The notes beneath the pieces are model-generated. The model saw only the letters and a program-made list of their open reading frames with translations. It did no database searches and was not told the origin of the DNA. From contig NZ_BDIY01000003.1 of NCBI RefSeq assembly GCF_002072155.1, forward strand, positions 1-64,000: a DNA stretch of 64,000 nucleotides, written 5' to 3'. Shown here piece after piece: positions 26,038 through 33,832 of this stretch. The translations under genes and the position numbers were made by a program. Source of the stretch: Roseovarius sp. A-2 (GTDB lineage: Bacteria; Pseudomonadota; Alphaproteobacteria; Rhodobacterales; Rhodobacteraceae). How positions within the stretch are numbered: position 1 is the stretch's first letter; each line of letters begins with the position of its first letter.

Positions 26038-26909
26038 TGCATCCCGCCCCGTCCGTCATCGTTTTCACCACCCTCTCGGGGCTTGGCTTTGGCCTGCTGA
26101 TCTGGCTGGGTCTTGGCCTGCCTGCGGTCACCGGCTGGGTCGCCTTCGCTTTCCTCGCCATCGCCTATACGCTTGCCGTGGGCGGGCTTTTGGCCTCTAC
26201 CTTTCACCTCGGCCACCCTGAGCGCGCGTGGAAGGCGTTCAGCCAGTGGCGCTCAAGCTGGCTGTCGCGTGAAGGCGTCTGCGCGGTCGCGGCCCTGCTG
26301 GTCATGGCCGCCTATGGCGCGGGGCTGGTTTTCTTTGACACGCGGTTGGCGCTGCTCGGCTGGATCGGTGCCCTGCTGTCGCTCGGTACGGTGTTCACCA
26401 CTTCGATGATTTACACGCAGATGAAAACCGTACCGCGCTGGAAAACCCCGCTGACCCCGGCCTTGCTGATTGCCATTTCGCTGGCCGGGGGAGCGCTTCT
26501 GGCCGGGGAAATTGGTGCTGCGCTGATCCTCATTCCCATTGCAGGCGTGCTGCAGATCATGTGGTGGGTGCGCGGCGACGGGGCATTTGCCGCATCGGGC
26601 ACCGACATGGCGACCGCGACCGGCCTTGGCAACATCGGCACCGTAAGCGCGTTCGAGCCACCGCATACCGGCACCAATTACCTGTTGCGTGAAATGGTGC
26701 ATCAGATCGGGCGCAAGCATGCGGTGAAACTGCGCGTCATCGCCTTCGGGCTTGGCTATGTGCTGCCCGTCGCGCTCCTGCTGCTGCCGGTCTCGCATCT
26801 GCTGGCGCTTGTCGCGGTGCTGGCCCATGTTACAGGCATTTCCGTCTCACGCTGGCTGTTCTTTGCGGAGGCCGAGCACGTGGTCGGGCTATACTACGGC
26901 AAGCGCTGA
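26037..26909 (+). CDS. soeC: sulfite dehydrogenase, membrane anchor SoeC
   Basis: A 290-residue protein of the DmsC family with about eight hydrophobic helices, beginning PSVIVFTTLSGLGFGLLIWL and including STFHLGHPERAWKAF and SMIYTQMKTVPRWKTP, both typical of this family. It anchors SoeAB on the cytoplasmic face of the inner membrane and reduces quinone. Last gene of the soe operon; a convergent DUF1523 gene ends 14 bp later. Confidence 0.88.
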   Translation: MHPAPSVIVFTTLSGLGFGLLIWLGLGLPAVTGWVAFAFLAIAYTLAVGGLLASTFHLGHPERAWKAFSQWRSSWLSREGVCAVAALLVMAAYGAGLVFFDTRLALLGWIGALLSLGTVFTTSMIYTQMKTVPRWKTPLTPALLIAISLAGGALLAGEIGAALILIPIAGVLQIMWWVRGDGAFAASGTDMATATGLGNIGTVSAFEPPHTGTNYLLREMVHQIGRKHAVKLRVIAFGLGYVLPVALLLLPVSHLLALVAVLAHVTGISVSRWLFFAEAEHVVGLYYGKR

Positions 26910-26923
26910 GGGGCGCCCGAGGA

Positions 26924-27505
26924 TCAGCGGGCCCCCTCACTCCACTCGTCCATCACCGGCTCGACGCGCCGCCTGCGAAAGCGCTTCCAGCGCACGCGGA
27001 TCGCCCAGAACGTCGCGGCCAGCAGCACGAGAATCACGATCTTGACCCAGGGAATAATCTGCTCGTCCGGCCCCGTGGCGGCGCGGATGCTCACCGCGTT
27101 GGGGTAGATTGAAAACAGTTCATTGCGCCAGCCGTAATGGCGCACCACCACCCATTGCGCGTTCTCGGCACTCTTCTTGGAGATCATGTCCGACGCCTCG
27201 GCCTGCAAATTGGACGTGTCGAACTTGAAATAAGGTGGCCAGCCCCAGCCGGTATCCTCGTTGCGGTAGATCATCGGCTTGTCATTGGCGCGGAAGGCCT
27301 GAATGAAGAACACGTCACGCTCGGTCGCCGTGGGATCGTCACCAGTATCGGCATTCGACCAGAACAGCGCATTATCGCCCGGATTGACCCGCTTTTCGTA
27401 GGTATCGGTAATCCGCACCACGTCATGCTGCGGCAGCGTGTAATGCAGAAAGGCGATCAACACCGTCCAGAAAACGCCCCAGAACACCCATTTGACATAG
27501 ACCAT
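26924..27505 (-). CDS. DUF1523 family membrane-anchored protein
   Basis: A 193-residue protein starting MVYVKWVFWGVFWTVLIAFL, one N-terminal helix, followed by a soluble domain (YTLPQHDVVRITDTYEKRV) and a second helix near 150-170 with a basic tail (RVRWKRFRRRR). The pattern fits DUF1523, a family I associate with alphaproteobacteria; its function is unknown. The start at 27505 is chosen because it begins the helix; longer readings cross the upstream gene. It is 11 bp downstream of a small membrane gene, so the two form an operon. Confidence 0.8.
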   Translation of the reverse strand: MVYVKWVFWGVFWTVLIAFLHYTLPQHDVVRITDTYEKRVNPGDNALFWSNADTGDDPTATERDVFFIQAFRANDKPMIYRNEDTGWGWPPYFKFDTSNLQAEASDMISKKSAENAQWVVVRHYGWRNELFSIYPNAVSIRAATGPDEQIIPWVKIVILVLLAATFWAIRVRWKRFRRRRVEPVMDEWSEGAR

Positions 27506-27516
27506 GCGTGGCCCCC

Positions 27517-27783
27517 TTACATGAAATTCGTGACATAAATGGTGACACCGATCAGCGTCACCGGAACGATATAGACCAGCCAGATCAGCCGCTTGCGCAG
27601 CGAATGCTCGTACTGGGCCATCCCGGCCTCTATATAGGCATCCCGGTCGCCGGGGCGACCCGCTTCTTCCCAGTCGCGGGCCATTTTCTTGCGCCGCACG
27701 GTCCGCGAATACCAGGAAATCCCCAGATAGAGCGCTGTCAGAGCGATCAGCCCGAAGATCAGCAATCGCATCAATGCCAGCAT
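27517..27783 (-). CDS. small two-helix membrane protein, unknown function
   Basis: An 88-residue protein with helices at about 3-22 (LMRLLIFGLIALTALYLGI) and 66-84 (LIWLVYIVPVTLIGVTIYV), separated by a charged loop (RTVRRKKMARDWEEAGRPGD). AGGAG lies upstream of the ATG at 27783. It precedes the DUF1523 gene by 11 bp, and the pair faces away from the cyclase gene. No family is recognised. Confidence 0.75.
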   Translation of the reverse strand: MLALMRLLIFGLIALTALYLGISWYSRTVRRKKMARDWEEAGRPGDRDAYIEAGMAQYEHSLRKRLIWLVYIVPVTLIGVTIYVTNFM

Positions 27784-27887
27784 CCAAACACTCCTAATTC
27801 GGGTTCCCGACCAAAGCCTCACCCTTGCATAGCGCAGAATCATGCTAGGCTGCACCCCATATGCAACGAAGCCAGAAAGGACATGCC

Positions 27888-28703
27888 ATGTGTGATGCTT
27901 GCGTAATCAATGCGGTCAAGGACAGGATGATGTCGCGCCGCACCTTCTTTTCCACCGCCGCCGGGGCCGGAGCGGCGACCGCTCTGTCGGCTGTGGGTGC
28001 ACCACCCGCGATGGCCATGGGCCATAGCGCGGTCGCGGACCTGACCCATGCCTATGATGTCGGCTTCCCAACCTATTTTGGCGTGCCTGGCATCTCGACC
28101 GAGCAGAATTTCAACTTTGCCGAACACGGCTTAAACCTGCTCACGCTCACCATCAACGAGCATACCGGCACCCATGTCGACGCGCCGCTGCATTTTTCCG
28201 CAGATGGTGCCTCGGTCGACGAAATCCCGGTGGGCGATCTCGTGGCCCCGCTCTGCGTTGTCGATATCGCGGCGCGCGCGGCAGAAGACCCCGATGCACT
28301 GCTCACCCCCGATGATCTCTCGGCGTGGATTTCGGCCAATGGCGACATCCCCGACGGGGCTTGTGTGGCGCTTTACTCCGGCTGGGGGGCCAAGACCGGC
28401 AGCGATGCCTTCCGGGGGTTTGACGGCGAAGTGCAGCATTATCCAGGCTTTCACGTCGAGGCCGCGCAGATGCTGATCGAGGAGACCGGCGCGCGTTCCA
28501 TCGCCTCCGACACGCTGTCGCTCGACCACGGGCCGTCGGCGGATTTCGCCACGCATTACGCCTGGCTGCCGACGGGGCGGTTCGGCATCGAATGCATGGC
28601 CAATCTAGACAAGGTTCCCGCAGCAGGGGCGACCATAGTCATTGGCGCGCCCAAGCATCGCGGAGGCACCGGCGGCCCGGCGCGCATCTTTGCGCTGATC
28701 TGA
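27888..28703 (+). CDS. cyclase-family hydrolase (kynurenine-formamidase fold) with Tat-type signal
   Basis: A 271-residue protein of the metal-dependent 'cyclase' family. The metal site is NEHTGTHVDAPLHFS near 92, with LDHGPS near 211 also conserved. The N-terminus has SRRTFFSTAAGAGAATALSA, a twin-arginine export signal ending AMA, preceded by a CDAC pair; export of a folded, metal-loaded enzyme is expected. The start at 27888 has AGAAAGGA upstream; an earlier ATG adds nine residues. Reactions in the family include hydrolysis of N-formylkynurenine and similar amides or esters; the substrate here is unknown. Confidence 0.82.
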   Translation: MCDACVINAVKDRMMSRRTFFSTAAGAGAATALSAVGAPPAMAMGHSAVADLTHAYDVGFPTYFGVPGISTEQNFNFAEHGLNLLTLTINEHTGTHVDAPLHFSADGASVDEIPVGDLVAPLCVVDIAARAAEDPDALLTPDDLSAWISANGDIPDGACVALYSGWGAKTGSDAFRGFDGEVQHYPGFHVEAAQMLIEETGARSIASDTLSLDHGPSADFATHYAWLPTGRFGIECMANLDKVPAAGATIVIGAPKHRGGTGGPARIFALI

Positions 28704-28734
28704 GGAACCCGACGCGCGGCCAAGTGGGCAGGCC

Positions 28735-29697
28735 CTACCGGCTGCGCGTCAATTCGAGGAACACGTCCTGCAGATCGGCCTGCTCGGTCTTCACATCGCG
28801 GATCGAAATCCCGGCGTCGCGCACGGCGGCCAGCACGGCCTCGGCGGGGGTGTCGGTGGAGTGATAGGTAATTTCCAGCGCTCCGCCCTCGCGCCGCGTC
28901 ACGGTCAGCCCCGGGCCTTCCGGCAGGGACGCCACGGGCCGGTCGGGCTGAATGATCATCGTCTTGAAATCGAGCCGTCCCAAGAGGTTCGCCGTGGAAT
29001 CCCGCGCCACCACCTCGCCCAGGTTGATGATCGCGATTTCGTCGCACATCTCCTCGGCCTCCTCCAGATAATGCGTGGTCAGGATGATCGTCATCCCTTC
29101 ACGGTTCAGCTTTCGCACGTTTTCCCACAGCATCTGCCGCAACTCGATATCGACGCCCGCCGTCGGCTCGTCCAGCACCAGAATATGGGGATGATGCACC
29201 AATGCCTTGCCCAGCAGGAGCCGCCGCCGCATGCCGCCCGAGAGGGTGCGCGCATAGGCCTCGGCCTTGTCCTCCAACCCGATCAGCCGCAGGATCTCAT
29301 CGCTGCGGCGCTGTGCGCGCGGCACGCCATATAGCCCGGCCTGTACCTCCAGCGCGCCGCGCGGGGTGAAGAACGGGTCGAGGTTCAACTCCTGCGGCAT
29401 CACCCCGATCGAGGCACGGCTCTGACGTGGATTGCGGTCCTGGTCAAAGCCCCAGATCGTCACCTGACCGGCGGTTTTCACGACCAGCCCGGCCAGAATA
29501 TTGATCAGGGTCGACTTCCCGGCCCCGTTCGGTCCCAGCAGGCCAAAGACAGAGCCCTGTGGAATATCCAGATCGACCCCCTTGAGGGCCTGTTTCGCAG
29601 GGCTTTTGCCTTGACCATCATAGGTTTTGGTCAATCCCCGGATTTCGATGGCATTTGCCGCCATGCTGCTCTTGCCCCTCGGCTTGGCTTCACTCAT
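28735..29697 (-). CDS. ABC-2 type transporter ATP-binding protein
   Basis: A 320-residue ATPase with Walker [20 protein letters not shown], signature [19 protein letters not shown], Walker [17 protein letters not shown] and switch [11 protein letters not shown], followed by a C-terminal DUF4162-like domain. It is of the CcmA/DrrA export class. The partner permease is not adjacent in the window. Two starts are possible: 29697 (MSEAKPRG) and 29664 (MAANAIEI); neither has a strong ribosome site. Confidence 0.87.
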   Translation of the reverse strand: MSEAKPRGKSSMAANAIEIRGLTKTYDGQGKSPAKQALKGVDLDIPQGSVFGLLGPNGAGKSTLINILAGLVVKTAGQVTIWGFDQDRNPRQSRASIGVMPQELNLDPFFTPRGALEVQAGLYGVPRAQRRSDEILRLIGLEDKAEAYARTLSGGMRRRLLLGKALVHHPHILVLDEPTAGVDIELRQMLWENVRKLNREGMTIILTTHYLEEAEEMCDEIAIINLGEVVARDSTANLLGRLDFKTMIIQPDRPVASLPEGPGLTVTRREGGALEITYHSTDTPAEAVLAAVRDAGISIRDVKTEQADLQDVFLELTRSR

Positions 29698-29738
29698 ATT
29701 CGCAACTAGTGGAAAGCACGGCAAAAGGAAACGCCCAC

Positions 29739-29918
29739 ATGGTAACCCAGGCCCCGGAAATCCGTATCGTGGACAACTACCGTGTCGCCTGCGACGGGGG
29801 TGAGGGCGCATTGGGCCATCCCCGCGTCTGGCTGCAAATCCCGCGCGAGACGGGCTATGTTGAATGCCCCTATTGCGATGCCAAGCTCATTCATCGCGAT
29901 TTCGAAGGCAAGGTCTGA
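29739..29918 (+). CDS. zinc-finger domain protein (NDUFS6 homologue)
   Basis: A 59-residue protein with Cys in VACDGG, His in [12 protein letters not shown] and a [14 protein letters not shown] ending, the metal-binding pattern of the small zinc-finger subunit that alphaproteobacterial complex I shares with mitochondrial NDUFS6. It is assumed to sit at the peripheral arm of NADH dehydrogenase. AAAAGGAAA lies before the ATG at 29739. It is not near the nuo genes in this window. Confidence 0.85.
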   Translation: MVTQAPEIRIVDNYRVACDGGEGALGHPRVWLQIPRETGYVECPYCDAKLIHRDFEGKV

Positions 29919-29998
29919 CCGACCGCCGCCGCGACCCCTGCCGGGCGCGGGAGGTTGAGTATTCTTGGAACGATGAAGCCTGATCGGGAGGGCGACCC

Positions 29999-32800
29999 AT
30001 GTCATTCGGAAAAGGCTGTCATCTGCATTTGATTGACGGGTCCGCGTTTATTTTCAGGGCCTATCATGCCCTGCCGCCGCTGACGCGCAAATCCGACGGG
30101 TTGCCGATCGGCGCGGTGTCGGGCTTTTGCAACATGCTGCAACGCTATGTGGAGGGCAACAATGGTCATGATGCGCCCACCCATGTGGCGGTGATTTTCG
30201 ACAAAGGCAGCCACACCTTCCGCAACGACCTCTATGACGCCTACAAGGCCAATCGCGACGCGATGCCCGAGGATCTGCGCCCACAGATCCCGCTGACGCG
30301 CGATGCCACCCGCGCCTTCAACATCGCCTGCGAGGAAATCGAGGGCTATGAGGCCGACGACATCATCGCCACGCTCGCCTGTCAAGCCCGCGATCTGGGC
30401 GGGCGGGTGACAATAATCAGTTCCGACAAAGACCTGATGCAGCTGGTCGGCAACGGGGTCGAAATGCTCGACGCGATGAAGAACCGCCGGATCGACGTGG
30501 ACGGAGTGCGCGAGAAATTCGGGGTGGACCCGGCGCAGGTGGTCGATGTGCAGGCCCTGGCCGGTGACAGTGTAGACAACATCCCCGGCGCGCCCGGCAT
30601 CGGGATCAAGACCGCAGCCCTTCTCATCAACGAGTTCGGCTCGCTCGAAGAGCTTCTGGATCGCGCCGAAGAGATCACGCAGCCCAAGCGCCGCGCGACG
30701 CTGATCGAGAAGCGCGCACAAATCGAGATGTCAAAGCGGCTCGTGCAGCTAGACTGCAACACGCCGCTCGATTTCACGCTCGATGATCTGGAAGTGCGCG
30801 ACCCCGATCCCGACACGCTGCTTGGCTTTCTGGCTGAAATGGAGTTTCGCACACTCTCCAGGCGGATCGCCGAGGCACTGGGCAAGGATGCGCCGGTAAT
30901 CCCCGAACCCACCGGGCAGGCAGCAGAGGACGCACCAAAAGCCCCCGATTGGCCCGCGATAGAGCCTGACGCCTACACGCGCATCAGCGATATGGCAAAG
31001 CTGGAGAACTGGATCGCCATCATCCGCGCGCAGGGCTTTGTCGCAATCGACACCGAGACCACCTCGCTCAATGAAATGCAGGCCGATCTGGTGGGCATAT
31101 CGCTCGCCACCACGCCCGGCACTGCCTGCTACATCCCGCTTGGGCACAAGGACGGCGCGTCGGATGACCTCTTTGGCTCCGACACGCTAGCCGAGGGGCA
31201 GTTGTCGATGAAGGACGTGCTGGATGCGCTGAAACCGGTACTGGAGGATGACGCGATCCTCAAGATCGGGCAGAACATGAAATACGATGCCAAGATCCTC
31301 GCGGGGCATGGCATCACGATTGCCCCCATCGACGACACCATGCTGATGTCCTACGCACTGCATGCGGGCGAGCATGGGCATGGCATGGATGCGCTGTCCG
31401 ATCGCTACCTGGGTCATGAGCCGATCCCGATCAAATCTCTTTTGGGGTCCGGCAAATCCGCGATCACATTCGACCGTGTGCCGCTTGACGAGGCGGTGAA
31501 ATACGCCGCCGAGGATGCCGATATCACGCTGCGCCTGTGGCATGTCTTCAAGCCGCAGCTGCACCGCGCCCGCGTCACCACCGTTTATGAGACGCTCGAA
31601 CGGCCGCTTGTTCCGGTTCTCGCCCGGATGGAGCGGCACGGCATCAAGGTGGACCGCGAGACGCTGCGCGCCATGTCGGGCAAGTTCGCGCAGAAAATGG
31701 CTGGGTTGGAGTCTGAAATCCACGAACTCGCCGGGCGCAGTTTCAATGTCGGAAGCCCCAAGCAGTTGGGCGAGATCCTGTTTGACGAGATGGGGCTTGA
31801 CGGGGGCAAGAAGGGCAAGACCGGGGCTTATGCGACCGGTGCCGATGTGCTGGAGGACCTGGCCACGGAGCACGAGTTGCCTGCCCGTGTCCTTGACTGG
31901 CGGCAATTGTCGAAGCTGAAATCGACCTACACGGATGCGTTGCAGGATCACATCGACCCGGACACTGGCCGTGTGCATACCTCTTACGTGCAGACCGGGG
32001 CCAATACGGGCCGGCTCGCGTCGACCGACCCGAACCTGCAGAATATCCCGGTCCGCTCCGAAGAAGGCCGCCGAATCCGCGAGGCGTTCATCGCCGAGCC
32101 GGGCAATCGCCTTGTCAGTCTCGATTATAGCCAGATCGAGCTGCGCATCCTCGCTCATGTGGCGCAGATCGACAGCCTGAAACAGGCGTTCCGCGACGGC
32201 CAGGACATTCATGCCATGACAGCGTCAGAGATGTTCAACGTGCCGATGGACGAGATGACACCCGAGGTGCGCCGTCAGGCCAAGGCGATCAATTTCGGGG
32301 TGATCTACGGTATTTCCGGCTTTGGCCTCGCGCGCAACCTGCGCATCCCGAGGTCAGAGGCGCAGGGCTTCATCGACCGATATTTCGAACGCTTCCCCGG
32401 CATCAAGGAATACATGGACAAAACCGTTGCCTTCGCCAAGGAACACGGCCATGTTCAGACCCTGTTTGGCCGCAAGATCCATACCCCCGAGATCTCGGCA
32501 AAGGGACCGCGCGCAGGCTTTGCTCGCCGCGCCGCGATCAACGCACCGATCCAGGGCACCGCCGCCGACATCATCCGCCGCGCGATGATCCGCATGCCAA
32601 GCGCGATCGAGGGCCTGCCCTGCAAGATGCTGCTACAGGTGCATGATGAACTGATCTTCGAGGTGGCCGAGGACAGCATCGACCGCCTGATCGACGTGGC
32701 ACGGGACGTTATGCAGGGTGCCGCCGACCCGGCGGTGCATCTCGACGTGCCGCTGGTGGTGGATGCGGGGCAGGGCAACAACTGGGCCGAGGCGCATTGA
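29999..32800 (+). CDS. polA: DNA polymerase I
   Basis: A 933-residue repair and Okazaki-fragment polymerase. The order of domains is a 5'-3' exonuclease (LIDGSAFIFRAYHALPPL; the DSVDNIPGAPGIG helix-hairpin-helix), a 3'-5' exonuclease with FVAIDTETTSLNEM intact near 345, and the polymerase domain with motif A SLDYSQIELRILAH, motif B RRQAKAINFGVIYGISGFGLA split around residue 760, and motif C LLQVHDELIFEV. All three activities appear intact. Single gene, length normal. Confidence 0.97.
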   Translation: MSFGKGCHLHLIDGSAFIFRAYHALPPLTRKSDGLPIGAVSGFCNMLQRYVEGNNGHDAPTHVAVIFDKGSHTFRNDLYDAYKANRDAMPEDLRPQIPLTRDATRAFNIACEEIEGYEADDIIATLACQARDLGGRVTIISSDKDLMQLVGNGVEMLDAMKNRRIDVDGVREKFGVDPAQVVDVQALAGDSVDNIPGAPGIGIKTAALLINEFGSLEELLDRAEEITQPKRRATLIEKRAQIEMSKRLVQLDCNTPLDFTLDDLEVRDPDPDTLLGFLAEMEFRTLSRRIAEALGKDAPVIPEPTGQAAEDAPKAPDWPAIEPDAYTRISDMAKLENWIAIIRAQGFVAIDTETTSLNEMQADLVGISLATTPGTACYIPLGHKDGASDDLFGSDTLAEGQLSMKDVLDALKPVLEDDAILKIGQNMKYDAKILAGHGITIAPIDDTMLMSYALHAGEHGHGMDALSDRYLGHEPIPIKSLLGSGKSAITFDRVPLDEAVKYAAEDADITLRLWHVFKPQLHRARVTTVYETLERPLVPVLARMERHGIKVDRETLRAMSGKFAQKMAGLESEIHELAGRSFNVGSPKQLGEILFDEMGLDGGKKGKTGAYATGADVLEDLATEHELPARVLDWRQLSKLKSTYTDALQDHIDPDTGRVHTSYVQTGANTGRLASTDPNLQNIPVRSEEGRRIREAFIAEPGNRLVSLDYSQIELRILAHVAQIDSLKQAFRDGQDIHAMTASEMFNVPMDEMTPEVRRQAKAINFGVIYGISGFGLARNLRIPRSEAQGFIDRYFERFPGIKEYMDKTVAFAKEHGHVQTLFGRKIHTPEISAKGPRAGFARRAAINAPIQGTAADIIRRAMIRMPSAIEGLPCKMLLQVHDELIFEVAEDSIDRLIDVARDVMQGAADPAVHLDVPLVVDAGQGNNWAEAH

Positions 32801-32961
32801 GGCCGCGCGCCAAGATCGACCGGATCATGGCAGTTTAACCGACTGCGCGAAAAGAGATCTGACCCTGACGTCGCAGCCGCAACACAGAGGTCGCGTCAAG
32901 GGCGTATGCCCCGCGACGAATCGGGTTAGGTCATTGCTGACCTCTAATTCCGGAAACCGCC

Positions 32962-33375
32962 ATGCCCCGTCAGACGAAGCTCATCCTCTGCCCTGTCAAC
33001 CTGCGACACGTGAAGGTAGAATATAACGCCTATACCGAGGCCGTGGAAATGGCCCAGAGGCGTGGGGCCAAACTGATCGTGGCGACCGTCGCGCCCGAGA
33101 TCGAGCGCAACATGAACATCTACAATTCCGATGTCTACTGGGGCGAGGAACTCAGGAAATTCGTCGCGGCGCACCCCGCCGAGGGGGTGGATGTGGAACT
33201 GATCGTGCGCAAGGGCGCGGTGCACCGCCAGATCGTCAAGCTCGCGGATGAACGCAAGGTCGATCTGATTGTGATGGAATCCGCCAACCCAAAGGTGCAG
33301 GATTACCTGCTCGGCACCACGGCGAGCCATGTGGTGACACATGCAGAATGCTCAGTTTACGTGGTGCGCAGTTAA
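32962..33375 (+). CDS. universal stress protein, UspA family
   Basis: A 137-residue cytoplasmic protein with the Usp fold: KLILCPVNLRHVKVEYNAYT at the start, VDLIVMESANPK and the C-terminal LLGTTASHVVTHAECSVYVV. The ATP-binding glycine pattern G-x2-G-x9-G(S/T) is incomplete (LGTTASHVVTH), so nucleotide binding is uncertain. Its stop overlaps that of the convergent ytoQ by 3-4 bp. Confidence 0.85.
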   Translation: MPRQTKLILCPVNLRHVKVEYNAYTEAVEMAQRRGAKLIVATVAPEIERNMNIYNSDVYWGEELRKFVAAHPAEGVDVELIVRKGAVHRQIVKLADERKVDLIVMESANPKVQDYLLGTTASHVVTHAECSVYVVRS

Positions 33376-33818
33376 GCGGGTAGCGTCCCGTCCAGCACGT
33401 AGCGCAGGACATCCACCACCTGCCCCGGTTCACGCGCCACCGCGAGGGCCGCGGCATCCACTTCCTTGAGCGCATGATCATGCTCGGGCGGCTGCAGGAT
33501 GATCAACGACTTGCCCAAGGCAGACGCGAAACCTGCATCAAATGCCGCGTTCCACTGCTTGTACTTGTCGCCAAAGCGAACCACCACGATATCGGCATCG
33601 GCAATCCCCTTGCGGGTGCGAATCGCGTTCACCATCGCGCCCTTGTGGTCGTGCCAGTACTTGTTCGGCTCGTCGCCGAGGATCGCGACGCCGCAATCGT
33701 CGCTCGCCGCGTGATCCGTCACCGGGGACGAGAAGGACACATCAAGCCCCTTGGCCCCCGCGATGATCTGCTCCCGCCAATCGGTGTGTATCTCGCCTGA
33801 CAGATAGACATTCAGCAT
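33372..33818 (-). CDS. YtoQ family protein
   Basis: A 148-residue protein matching the YtoQ family, starting MLNVYLSGEIHTDWREQI and containing FSSPVTDHAASDDCG, ADIVVVRFGDKYKQWNAAFDAG and LIILQPPEHDHALKEVD. The fold is related to nucleoside 2-deoxyribosyltransferases; the function is not established. AAAGGAG precedes its start, and it lies 14 bp downstream of pheT, so it is probably co-transcribed with it. Confidence 0.88.
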   Translation of the reverse strand: MLNVYLSGEIHTDWREQIIAGAKGLDVSFSSPVTDHAASDDCGVAILGDEPNKYWHDHKGAMVNAIRTRKGIADADIVVVRFGDKYKQWNAAFDAGFASALGKSLIILQPPEHDHALKEVDAAALAVAREPGQVVDVLRYVLDGTLPA

Positions 33819-33832
33819 CGTTTGCTCCTTTC

